This document shows, one piece after another, positions 39,801 to 50,251 of a DNA stretch of 64,000 nucleotides. The position numbers were made by a program, and so were the translations under genes. The notes under the pieces were generated by a model, which did no database searches, was not told where the DNA came from, and worked only from the letters and a program-made list of their open reading frames with translations. Source of the stretch: Ascidia mentula (lineage: Eukaryota; Chordata; Ascidiacea; Phlebobranchia; Ascidiidae); contig OX387205.1 in assembly GCA_947561715.1 (NCBI GenBank), forward strand, positions 12,281,001-12,345,000, read 5' to 3'. Numbering within the stretch: position 1 is the stretch's first letter; every line of letters starts with the position of its first letter.

Positions 39801-42800
39801 ATGCTGTTATAACTGCCACATCAGTTAAAATAACACGTCAAACAAAATTTCATAGTCCCTTCTGTACGCACGCATGCCGACTACATGCAGGGTCTTCTCA
39901 TCGATTCGCAAACTACAACTCAAAAAGTTTGTTCACAGCTATATAAAATACTACGCCTGTCCAATTATTTATTCCACAACCACCAAGGGATCCGATCCCC
40001 ATCACTAAAAGCAACGTGCGCGCCGAGTCCAACGCCCCAAACTTCACAGCCATTGATTGAAACCGCATCGTGCGAGGGGATTATGAGTTCATGCTGTCGG
40101 CAATACATTGTTTCTCTATCTGTGACATTTTAGTAGACAACTTCGAAAATTTGAAATAAAATTTGTTTGCTCTTTCGCAACAGCCAAAGGGCCGCGATGG
40201 CCAGATGTGGTTTTACCCCACATTGTCAAATATCTTTCGCTGCGTGCGGACGAATATAAAATGAATGGAATTTTTAAGTATTTTATATCATTACAGTGGG
40301 ATCGTGAACCGAATGCTTATCTACGGCGAATTTTTGTTTACCACGTCCTACGACAGTACAGTGGTGTGTTGGAACCTGCGCGACGGTGAAGCATCCAGAA
40401 CATTCAGCGGTCACACGAAGAGCGTACTCCCGCTTGCTTACGTTGAAAGCCCCGAGCATGACCCGGCCGGATCGTGCGATTTGGATTGCAACAAAGACAC
40501 GATAATTACAGGTGAATTAGATTGGGAGTTTAAGTCAAAAGGCCGCAAAGCTTTACGTAAGCGGACCAACATGTTTGTCTGGACGGTTCGGTTATGTAAT
40601 GAAAACTTCGTTTGGCAAAATTAAATGAACCCCCTGGGGTGCCCTATGACAAACGGGCCAACGACCTAAAGTTGATTTCTTCTGTGAATCATCGGTAATT
40701 GCACCTGAAATTAATTGGCACGATTGTTTGCGTAACGCAACGGTGACCTTCTGTTTAAAGGTTCAATGGACAAAACAGCTAGAATGTGGAATATCGCTTC
40801 AGGAACTTCTTTGAAAACATTTCGAGGACACAAGGGCGCCATCCTGTGTCTGGCAGTGGATATGGAGAACAGAATGCTTTTCACAGGTTAACAATGACCC
40901 AAAAAACAACAATATACACACAACGATGCATTAATAATGTTTTTGATTGAAAAGAAAAATATGTTATATACTGGATCTATGTATGAACGAAGCTACTATG
41001 GCAGATTGTTGAAAAATAACCGTAACCGTATCAGAAGTGTCTTTGTAGGAAACCAATAAAAAAAAAAGCTCTTTTTGCATCAGAAAGTATATTTTTTCTT
41101 AACAAACGTCATCACTTTCTGTGACTGTTAAGTGTAAAACGGAAGTAACATAAACAGCGAGTTTTCACAAGGTTTAGAGTATATAGGTTCGTATGTTAAT
41201 AAATAAATATATGAAACCGGCAAACTATATTTTTCTGATGCAAAACTTCTTTCGAGATGTCTATTCGATTATTTAGAAACTTATTCATTCATTTTGGTTT
41301 GTTTGCATCAATCGACAATTTTTAGGTGACTATTTACAGAAAAAACGCAAAAGTCTGTTTTTTTGGTGTTCTTAAACAACCAAAATTCAATTTTCCAATG
41401 TTGCGTAAACATAAATTAGGTTGGGTCAATTATGGTGCAAATTAAAAGGAGGGAACCCGATGTGGCCGGGTGAACAACAATTTTACCCACCGCGAAAATA
41501 AATTATACATTCGACGTTTTTGATCCATTTGCGTACAAAGGCCTCGCGTGCGACCACTAAGCTTTCGCCATGTACGTAAAATTTAATTTCCGCGGGCGGC
41601 GCTGGCTTTCGGTTGGCTTTCGCAAAGAGGCCCGAACCAGGTCAGAAGTGGGCAAAGTTGCGAAGCCGATTTTGACCAATAAAAATAAACGAGGCAACTA
41701 TGACAACCTTTCACCAGCCAGTAGTATGTTTTCACTGAAAATTTCCTTCACAGATCTTTTTTGTTGGTTGTTAAATTCGTATTTTTTGAAAGGTTCCCAA
41801 GACAACACGGTCAAAAAGTGGAATATGGCGACAGGGGGATTGCTGAAGTCGTTCAGAGGACACGAGGGATCAGTAATAAGCTTGCAGGTTGGTCATGACA
41901 TTTCATATAACAAAGTGGTTTTTAGCCAAATCGCACTTGCTGAAGTAAAACTATTACCACGCCGGGATTGAAACCACAATTTCCCGCGCAAACTGCAAGA
42001 ATGTTCCAGGGCGCATATAAGGATGGTGTCAGTTGGCTGCACTAAAAACAGCCTTTTGTTTTATCTCGACTATATTCGAGCCAATGTACTCCCGGCATTG
42101 AACCTCAGGCCGGATTCCAACCTAACACATAAAACTAATGCCTTGTTCGGTGTCGAATTTCTCACCGCCTTAAGTTTGGCGCTGAATGAGATCCAATCCT
42201 ATTGTAGAGTGACGAAATCACATTTACATGGGCGCCTCACCCGGTAACCTCTAAAACAGGGAATTCTGAAGTTTAGTAAACCTGGTGTTCCATAAAAAAT
42301 CCCAACAGTGTTCTATAAGATGGCCATCATGTGAGAACAAAGCCAAAAAAACAAGGCATACGTTGCCTTTGTTTGTCGTCACGTAAAATTTAATTTAAAT
42401 GCCAATAAATAGTTTCCATGGAAAAAACGTTGCTAAACACTGCTGTAGGATTTTGTTGCAGTCCATTCCTTTTGTATAAATACATGAAAATAAAATAAAA
42501 ATATTTTGTTTGCAGGTACACCACAGGTTGCTCTACAGCGCCAGTCTCGACGCGACAGCGAGATGTTGGGTGGCGGAGTTTGGCGACACCACGCGGAAAT
42601 ACGTGGGTCATGACCATATGGTTTCCGACATGAAGTATTACCACGGTCTAGGTGCGTTTTTGTAACTTATTTCTGTAGTTTATGCCGTAGAACGTCATGT
42701 TACTTTACCATTTGCAAATGAATTTTTGTTCTAATGTTGATCCTTAATTTAAGCTTTTCGACATCTTAGAACAATAAAAATTTATACAACCGAACCAACA

Positions 42801-44457
42801 AACCGGCAAAAAATCGGAAAAGAATGTCAAGTGATAAACTGTGCATCTTTGCACCACATAACATATAGTAAAACACTAATATGATTTTTCGTTCTTAAAC
42901 ATCCCAAAATTGAGGGCATTTTGTCGAAAGAATACAAATAGTGGCAGATATAAGAGGCCTAAGCCCCCTTTTGTTGAGCTTTCACCAGGAATTCATTGTC
43001 TATGCTGTGTTACAGTATTCACTGGGTCGGGTGACAACAACGTACGTGCCTTCGACGCCAAGTCTGGGACCCTGAAGCGAACATTCAGGGGCCACAAATT
43101 CGTTGTGAATTGCCTCCTGGTAAGCGTATTAAGTTAACCAACCGTATGAGTGATCTTATCATTTATATTTTGAATCGCGTAGCCATACAACGATACTCTG
43201 CTGAGCGCGTCCTACGACGGGAGCGTAAAAGTGTGGAACGTGGCTGACCTAATCCGAGACAGAATCGGCGCCTCCACGACCACGTTGGGCTCATCGGCGC
43301 CGGCATCTCGAAATCGACAGAGTTTGTCTCCAGCGGACTCAGAATTTCCAGCCAACGGCCGTGGTCGTCGTGTGGCCTCAGGAATTCATTCACGTCAGAG
43401 CGGAAAGGCCCCTATTTCTCGTGAACGCACAAATGACTCGTTGTCGAACGCCCACCGCAGCAGAGCCCAGCGCAGAGGTAAAGTGGCGCCCGCCAATAGA
43501 AACGGGAATAACCACAACAACACGGCCGTCGCGGCAACTGAAAACGGGGACTATTTGGATTTCGATTACATTAACCACCAGTTGCAGGACTTGCTCGAAG
43601 GCGAAGATTACTGGGCAGAAGGGTCAAATATCAGTTCAATGGCCAACTTGAAGGAAACTCCCAATACTGATGTAAGAACAGTACGTGAAAATGGCACACG
43701 CGAGTCAGCAAGAAGTGTGAATCACCAAAAATCGGCCCAAACCAAGAACAACAATCACACAAGGTTATTATGATTGTTTGTGTGATGTTTTCAGCCATGT
43801 TTAACTTGTATGTAGATGATTTTCCACTAACAGTAGTATTGTGGTTGCTTAATAAAAAGTTTGGTTCTTTATAGAAATATTTTATTCAAAAATAATGGTT
43901 TAGATTTATTTTAGATTGCTTTTCGCTTCACAACAAAATCCTATTTTTTTTTCTTCTACAGCGCAGTAACGAGGACGTTAACCAAGCGTGAAAGTTCCGA
44001 CCTATTGAAGAAGCGACCTCGCACGGACTCGAACGCATCGGTGCACAGCCGCGAGATGGCCACCGAGAGCGACCTGGCGCTGGTCGATGAAGAGATGCAT
44101 ATGTTCGCTGCTGACACTTCGTCTAACACAAGCGGTTATCGCACAGCTGAAAATAACAGTCTAACCTCGTCTCCAATGGGCACAGCGAAACGGCGGTCAA
44201 GCAGTGCGAAGAGTTCGTCTAAAAAGTCATCGGTATCATTCTCACTATCCGTTTCTACCGGATCTAGTCGTGAGAGAGACACAGTATCGCGAGGGGGGGC
44301 GAAAGTAACACGTCCTCTGACTGTGGAGACGTCAGACATTCGAACGAAAGCTAGGTTGAAGCACCAGGACTCGACAGTGTCGAGCGCAAGCGTCACCAGA
44401 GCACTAAGCGCACGGGAACGAAAACAACTGGAGCAAGAGATTCTAGACATGGTGTAA
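36808..44457 (+). CDS. WDR86: WD40-repeat protein, WDR86 ortholog
   Basis: A beta-propeller scaffold protein of unknown biochemical role. Coding exons: 36808-36888, 37246-37368, 38918-39060, 40297-40511, 40761-40886, 41793-41887, 42516-42651, 43016-43119, 43183-43763, 43962-44457. The product is 699 aa and every junction keeps phase. Eight WD40 units run from about residue 28 to 370, with GH...[TS]GS.D.T...W signatures such as LTGSDDRTARLWDL, LTGSFDRTVRKWN, TTSYDSTVVCWN, FTGSGDNNVRAFD and SASYDGSVKVWN. The repeat order and sequence resemble vertebrate WDR86. Intron 2 begins GCAAGT, a GC-AG intron. Exons 9-10 add a low-complexity Ser/Arg/Asn-rich tail of about 330 residues absent from the vertebrate protein as I know it. 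The N-terminus MGSGASKG fits the N-myristoylation pattern. An alternative end in intron 9 is possible. It is convergent with RRP8. Confidence 0.92.
43851..43856 (+). terminator. Intronic poly(A) signal, WDR86 intron 9
   Basis: AATAAA lies 78 bases after an in-frame TGA (43771-43773) that is reached if exon 9 is not spliced at 43763. A GT-rich stretch follows. This would end a transcript encoding a 537-aa isoform. It is a sequence-level prediction only. Confidence 0.4.
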
Positions 44458-45725
44458 CAAACTAAGATATGTCGGCGCAGTATGGAAATGTGTATACTGC
44501 ACAAGGATGCGCCCAGTTTTATAATCAATCATATAAGACAAAAACAGTGTTTAAATTTCAGTCTATGGTATTGTTAAAACGCTGGTACTACACGTCACCT
44601 ACCCCTCAAAAAGCAGGTGACCTCGAAATACCAACGCCTTTTCTAGGATATTTATATCCATGACACGAAGAAAAATACCGTATTTTTTTATGGGTCGAAT
44701 TGTTTGTCAATTACCTTTAGTTTCAACAAGAATGGGGGTGCATAAGGGTCGTGTCATGACTAGCAAGAGGCCCCGGGAACACCATTGTTTGCTTTAAACT
44801 AAGGGATTTCCTGAATCACAGCCACATTTGGGGCCCCCGCTATACCAAGGATAAAAACACCTTCAGTTACCTAGAAACGCTCGCCACTTAGCGTGGCTGT
44901 CGTTTCTATTTTACAAGCGTGCAATGTATTGCTCGGTACGAACGATTTAAGCCAGTCCCTTCGACCAGTATGTCAGCACTGAACATACTTTTAACACTGT
45001 GGGTGTACAATAAACTACACAAACAACTATCATGTATATCCGCGAGTATTCCTGCATAAAAGATAGTTTGTGCTACAACCACTGTTGAGTTCAGGCTATA
45101 AATGGGAATCAGATATGTGGCAGTGACGAGAAAAGCACGCCTTTAATTCGAGTCGCACTAGACAAGACTTACCTGAACATAAAATCAACGGGACCCGAAT
45201 CATCGAGGACAAATTTACTATTTCAAGAATATGTCCACAGATCTACAAGTTTATGGAGATAAGCTCAGTGAAGAGTCACGAAATTCTCTTGTTACCGAAC
45301 TACAAACCCACAATGACAATTTTTTCCGATATAAAAAAACGTCTTTGTTTCAATAAATAATCACCCAATACCGAGCAAGTCCTTACATCGCATTCACAGC
45401 GTATTTATATTACTGCGTTCACTGGCATTGTATTTACAGCCACTTATTTCCACAAACTTGGTCTTTAGATCCAGCAATACCAAGCATCATCGACCAATTG
45501 AGTCAAAAACAATACAACCTTGTCTCCTGTGCTGCTACATTCGCATAAATTTATAAACAAACTTTGCTGTATGATACCAAACCCCTTTGTTCTCATCTTT
45601 ATCTTTACAAACTACCTTGTCCTGATCATATTTAGAAGCTGAGGAATTCCCTTCCTTGATTTAATTTGTCTTGACCTCACCTGTACCATAGGTCAAGGTT
45701 TGGTTAGAATGAGAAAGTGCAGAAG
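44458..45725. other. Convergent intergenic region and WDR86 3' UTR
   Basis: The region between the converging WDR86 and RRP8 genes contains no coding frame. AATAAA signals on the + strand at 45009-45014 and near 45353 could end WDR86 transcripts. Confidence 0.5.
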
Positions 45726-45731
45726 TTTATT
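45726..45731 (-). terminator. RRP8 poly(A) signal
   Basis: TTTATT on the + strand is AATAAA on the RRP8 strand, only 14 bases after the stop codon. It is the only AATAAA I noticed downstream on this strand, which implies a very short 3' UTR. Confidence 0.6.
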
Positions 45732-45745
45732 GACACAATACCCCC

Positions 45746-47623
45746 TTATCGTTTTTTGTACACACAAGGCTGTAGCTTTAAGTTTTGCACATTGTCTTTG
45801 TCAAATTTTCCTGCATTGATGTGTTTCGTCTTACGGAAATCAAACAAATAGAAGTGCGTGTTGCTAATATCCTGCGAAGATAAAATGAAATCCAAAACAC
45901 ATGAATGCCAATTTAAAAAGTACCTTTTTGATAAGATCAAAACCAAGTTTTTTTAAGCTAAGAACAAATTCCTTGGTCGCTCGAAAACGACTTGCAACTT
46001 CTGCTATTTTTAAAACAGCTCTGTAAAAAATATACATGTTGATTAGTAACATATGTCATACTGTGGAAGGTTAAACCATCAAAAAATCACCGCAATGGAA
46101 ATATTATTGACATTCCAATCAATATAACAGGGCACCTTATTTTTATCGAAGTAATTTTTTGAACGCTTACTTTATCTTCAACACTCGATTTGCTTCCAAC
46201 AAGAATTCCACAAAATTTGTTCCCATCAATGATAAACAAAATACGGCAACATCAACTGACTGACTCTCCAATGGAACCTAGAAATAAACGGTGATATGCT
46301 TTGACACAGTTCACAAGTTTCATGTAAGGTCCAGGCATTTTATTAAAAATGTGCAAAATGCTCAGTGACAGTATCTACCGTTATTACCACACTATGTTAT
46401 ACAAAAAATGGAGTAAAGACATGAAAATTGGCATGTTATTACCTTTGAAATGTCTGCAACAGTTACAAACTTATTGACTGAAACCAAGTCAAAAGAATGA
46501 ACCACATTCTTCACATTTTGCGCCAAAAACGCTTCTCCACAACCAAAGTCAGCAATGACAAGTTTGGGAGACCTAAAAAACATGATAAAAATATATCATA
46601 TATATCTGTTTTCACATAATCAAACCCAACAATTTCACTGCACACCATTGTAAAACACTCACTGTAGTGTTATCTAAAGGTAGCCAGATTAAATACCTTG
46701 CCTTAACCCAAGATATTATCAAATCCAGAGGTTTCACTGGCCATTTTGAAACTTGGTTTAAATATCCTTTGTGATAAACACTGAAAGCTTGTGGGTCACT
46801 TTCAAAGAGCTTAACGGTTTCTTTGCTGTGACTGGAGTACATCTGCATTGCATAAAATCAACAGTATTTGTTAACTTGTTTGTATGTTAAGGTCAGAAAA
46901 TGCATAACAAATTTATCTACACAAATCAAACAAACTAAAACATAACTCATTGTAAGGTCTGTTGAATATTGTGCTGACACATTGAAACAACAGACACAAA
47001 TTTGACAACAAATATTTAACATCTTATCATAGATGTTGAGAAAAACAACTGTTACCCACCTGTTCATTGATGAAACGAAACCTAGAAGAAGTTAATTTAT
47101 TCATCAGCTTCTCCTGTAGACTTCCAACCTTTTGTTTATCGATAATTTGCTCCTTGGTCTTTTGGTTTGCATCATTAAAATCAGTTTTAGGTATTTTAGC
47201 TTTGCAGGTTTTGGTACCAAAAGTTGGGTTGTCAAGTGACTTTTGTTTATTCTTTTTTTGTTTTTTTAGATTTTCGTATAACTTGTTGCATGGTGTTTTG
47301 GTTTTTAGGTTAAGTGAGTTGCCTTCTGCAGTGATTGTTGGTTCTTCACCAACAAGTTCAACTCTGTTCGAATTTTTCAACGCCCCATCATTAGTGTTGT
47401 CAGTACAGTTTTCAGCATGACTCCGTTTCTTTGCACGTCTTTTGTTCTTTTGCCTTCTCCTCCACTGTTCCCTTGTAAGTTTTGCTGAAGGGTCACTGGC
47501 GGTAACAGCTACAGAACTCTTCCTAATGACTTTATTTTCTTCCACCACAACTTCTCCAAACAACTCATCAGACAGTTTTTCATTCTTAACGGATGTCTCC
47601 CAGTTCTCTTCTGAATGAAACAT
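45746..47623 (-). CDS. RRP8: RRP8/nucleomethylin, nucleolar rRNA methyltransferase
   Basis: RRP8 is a SAM-dependent nucleolar enzyme. In yeast and mammals it makes m1A in the large rRNA, and in mammals it also acts in the rDNA-silencing eNoSC complex. Exons on the minus strand, in transcript order: 47623-47060, 46842-46697, 46572-46443, 46277-46171, 46020-45924, 45871-45746. The product is 389 aa and all junctions are in phase. Residues 1-170 are basic and low-complexity ([17 protein letters not shown]), fitting nucleolar targeting. The catalytic domain starts at FRFINEQ. Motif I is [12 protein letters not shown], followed by [33 protein letters not shown] and the family C-terminus LQPCVYKKR. 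The usual KPGG after RVL reads KIKA here, across the exon 4/5 junction. The start is the first ATG, behind MFHSEENWE. It is head-to-head with HSP70. Confidence 0.93.
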
Positions 47624-47988
47624 GATCTTGCAAACCAAATCTTACCAACAAAATACTGATGATCAGGCAACAACTTTAATTACAAGGGTTTACATCCACA
47701 ACTTCTATATTTATTTCTGTCATCGGTTAAAAATAACGCCATTACAACAATTCCATGCAAAGACAGCACACGCGCGACAGGCGAATTCGAGAACTCAGTG
47801 TTCATTCATGCGTAAAAATCAAAATAGAAAGTTACGTTGAAAAATGTTACACTTTATTGAGTATTAACGTATATTACAAAATGTTAAGTATATCTCAAAT
47901 GAAGAAATATTTTTTTGATGTGCTTGTAATCCAAGAACTTGGCCAAAAACGTCATTACGATTTTAATTACGATACGCTTCATTGAGTT
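47624..47988. other. Divergent intergenic region, RRP8 / HSP70
   Basis: About 600 bp separate the two start codons. This RRP8-proximal half holds no recognisable motif or TATA box for RRP8. The heat-shock elements lie in the HSP70-proximal half. Confidence 0.5.
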
Positions 47989-48095
47989 TTCTAGAATGTT
48001 CGATAACATTCGGGATACTTCGGAAAATGACCTCGAGCGTAGCTGATTCTGAACTGAACTAGAAAGTTCTGGCGAGTTCGATTGTAGTATATAAA
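47989..48095 (+). promoter_or_regulatory. HSP70 promoter: heat-shock elements and TATA box
   Basis: A perfect three-unit heat-shock element (TTC-GAA-TTC with 2-bp spacers) is at 47989-48001. A second, with one degenerate unit (GAA-TTC-gcg-TTC), is at 48062-48079. Further single TTC/GAA units lie between them. TATATAAA stands at 48088-48095, placing transcription start near 48120 and giving a 5' UTR of about 110 nt. HSF1 binding to such elements is the standard mode of HSP70 induction. Confidence 0.9.
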
Positions 48096-48227
48096 GGTGT
48101 TGGCAATCAACAATCGTCATTCTATCTGCGAAAACAACTACTAAGATAATCTTAGTGCAAACGTAACAAATTCACAGTATTGGGAGAAAGATTCACTGCA
48201 AAACTCTACATTTGAAGAAAGAGAAAA

Positions 48228-50120
48228 ATGCCTGCCATCGGAATTGATCTGGGAACTACTTATTCCTGCGTGGGAGTATTTAAAGACGGCAAAGTTGAGA
48301 TCATTGCTAACGACCAGGGGAACAGAACGACACCAAGTTATGTCGCGTTTAACGACACGGAAAGGCTAATCGGTGACGCAGCCAAAGACCAGGTTGCAAG
48401 GAACAGCGAGAACACTATTTTCGACGCTAAACGACTTATTGGAAGAAAGTTCGACGACACTATTGTTCAAAACGACAAGAAGCACTGGCCATTTAGCGTG
48501 GTCGACAGAAATGGAAAGCCGTATTTAGAAGTAGAGCATCAAGGAGAAAGTAAAACCTTTGCTCCGGAGGAAATCAGCGCAATGGTGCTTACCAAGATGA
48601 AGCAAATAGCTGAAGCGTATCTTGGCGAAAACGCAAACGAAGTGGTCATCACCGTACCGGCATATTTCAACGACTCTCAAAGACAGGCAACTAAAGATGC
48701 TGGAGCGATTGCCGGACTCAAAGTCCTCCGCGTCATCAACGAACCAACGGCCGCAGCCTTGGCCTATGGACTTGACAAGCAACATAGCGGAGAGAAGAAA
48801 ATATTGGTTTTCGACCTTGGCGGTGGAACTTTCGATGTCTCCGTCCTTTCTATCGACGAAGGATCAATATTTGAAGTCCTGTCAACAGCAGGTGACACCC
48901 ATTTGGGCGGAGAGGACTTTGACAACCGCATGGTGAACCACTTCATAAAGGAATTTCAACGCAAGCACCGCAAGGATATTTCGAAAAACAAGCGAGCAGT
49001 GAGAAGACTGAGAACCGCCTGCGAAAGAGCCAAAAGGGTTTTGTCCACTTCTACAGAGGCGGCAATTGAATTGGAATCGCTCTATGAGGGAATTGACTTC
49101 TACAGCAAGATAACACGGGCGCGGTTTGAGGAATTGTGCGCAGACCTCTTCCGATCTTGTCTCGAGCCAGTGGAAAAAGCACTGCGGGATGCCAAGTTGG
49201 ACAAGTCGAAAGTGGATGAGATCGTATTGGTTGGCGGTTCTACAAGAATCCCGCGTGTACAAAAACTTCTGAGCGACTTCTTTAACGGAAAGAACCTCAA
49301 CAAGTCCATCAACCCCGACGAAGCAGTTGCTTACGGCGCTGCAGTCCAAGCTGCAGTTCTAACAGGCAGTTCAGACGTAAAGGACGTGCTTTTGGTTGAC
49401 GTGGCACCTCTGTCTCTTGGCATAGAGACTGCCGGTAGTGTGATGACCAAGTTGGTGGAGCGCAACACCAGGATACCACACAGCACATCCCAGGTGTTCA
49501 CAACCTACGCAGACAACCAACCTGCTGTCACGATACAGGTGTACGAGGGAGAGAGGGCTCTCACCAAGGACAACAACCTTCTTGGCACTTTTAATTTGAC
49601 CGGAATCGCACCGGCTCCAAGAGGCGTGCCGAAGATCAAAGTCACCTTTGACATCGATGCAAACGGAATTCTGCAGGTGTCGGCAAAGGACGAAAGCACG
49701 GGAAAATCCAACCAAATCACGATTAATAAAGGTCGTCTTTCCAATGCCGACATTGAGAGAATGCTTGCCGAGGCAGAGAAGTACAAGGATGAAGACGCCA
49801 AGCAAATGGAGCGCGTGAAGTTGAGGAACGAACTGGAGAGTTATCTCTATGCGTGCAAAAACGCGGTCGAGGACACAGCAGCGAACGACAAATTAAGTTC
49901 AGAAGACAAGACGAGAGTGTTGGACGCATGCAACTCAGCGCAGAAATGGCTTGACGGCAACTCACTTGCCGAGAAGGATGAGTTCGAATACCAGCTTAAA
50001 GATCTGCAGAAGACGTGCTCTCCCATTATGTCCAAACTCCACTCTAGCGGAGGACAGAATCAAGGCCAGCAGAGCAACTCCTCTGGTCGCGATGGACCGG
50101 TCATTGACGAGATGGATTGA
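48228..50120 (+). CDS. HSP70: Cytosolic HSP70, intronless and heat-inducible type
   Basis: An ATP-dependent chaperone of the cytosol and nucleus, 630 aa in one exon. The start [13 protein letters not shown] is HSP70 signature 1. Signature 2 ([12 protein letters not shown]) lies near residue 200 and signature 3 ([14 protein letters not shown]) near 336. The linker [13 protein letters not shown] leads into the substrate-binding domain, followed by the lid and a short Gly/Gln/Ser-rich tail. No signal peptide, KDEL or mitochondrial presequence is present, so it is the cytosolic form. Lack of introns and the upstream heat-shock elements fit a stress-inducible gene. The C-terminus is IDEMD instead of the near-universal EEVD that docks TPR co-chaperones such as HOP and CHIP. 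AATAAA follows at 50246. Confidence 0.98.
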   Translation: MPAIGIDLGTTYSCVGVFKDGKVEIIANDQGNRTTPSYVAFNDTERLIGDAAKDQVARNSENTIFDAKRLIGRKFDDTIVQNDKKHWPFSVVDRNGKPYLEVEHQGESKTFAPEEISAMVLTKMKQIAEAYLGENANEVVITVPAYFNDSQRQATKDAGAIAGLKVLRVINEPTAAALAYGLDKQHSGEKKILVFDLGGGTFDVSVLSIDEGSIFEVLSTAGDTHLGGEDFDNRMVNHFIKEFQRKHRKDISKNKRAVRRLRTACERAKRVLSTSTEAAIELESLYEGIDFYSKITRARFEELCADLFRSCLEPVEKALRDAKLDKSKVDEIVLVGGSTRIPRVQKLLSDFFNGKNLNKSINPDEAVAYGAAVQAAVLTGSSDVKDVLLVDVAPLSLGIETAGSVMTKLVERNTRIPHSTSQVFTTYADNQPAVTIQVYEGERALTKDNNLLGTFNLTGIAPAPRGVPKIKVTFDIDANGILQVSAKDESTGKSNQITINKGRLSNADIERMLAEAEKYKDEDAKQMERVKLRNELESYLYACKNAVEDTAANDKLSSEDKTRVLDACNSAQKWLDGNSLAEKDEFEYQLKDLQKTCSPIMSKLHSSGGQNQGQQSNSSGRDGPVIDEMD

Positions 50121-50245
50121 GCTGTTGACGTTTTTTTGTAACTGTTTTTTATTTTTATCTTTTGTACATAAATCATCATTGCTCTTTCTCGCTTTCTTTT
50201 CTCTTTTGTGTAAATTTATTTGTATTTTCCTGCATGAGAGCATAT

Positions 50246-50251
50246 AATAAA
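50246..50251 (+). terminator. HSP70 poly(A) signal
   Basis: AATAAA lies 126 nt after the HSP70 stop codon, downstream of a T-rich 3' UTR. A second AATAAA occurs about 65 bp further on. Confidence 0.7.

Noticed and set aside
48525-50247. Many minus-strand and alternate frames across HSP70
   Set aside because: They are shadows of the strongly coding HSP70 frame.
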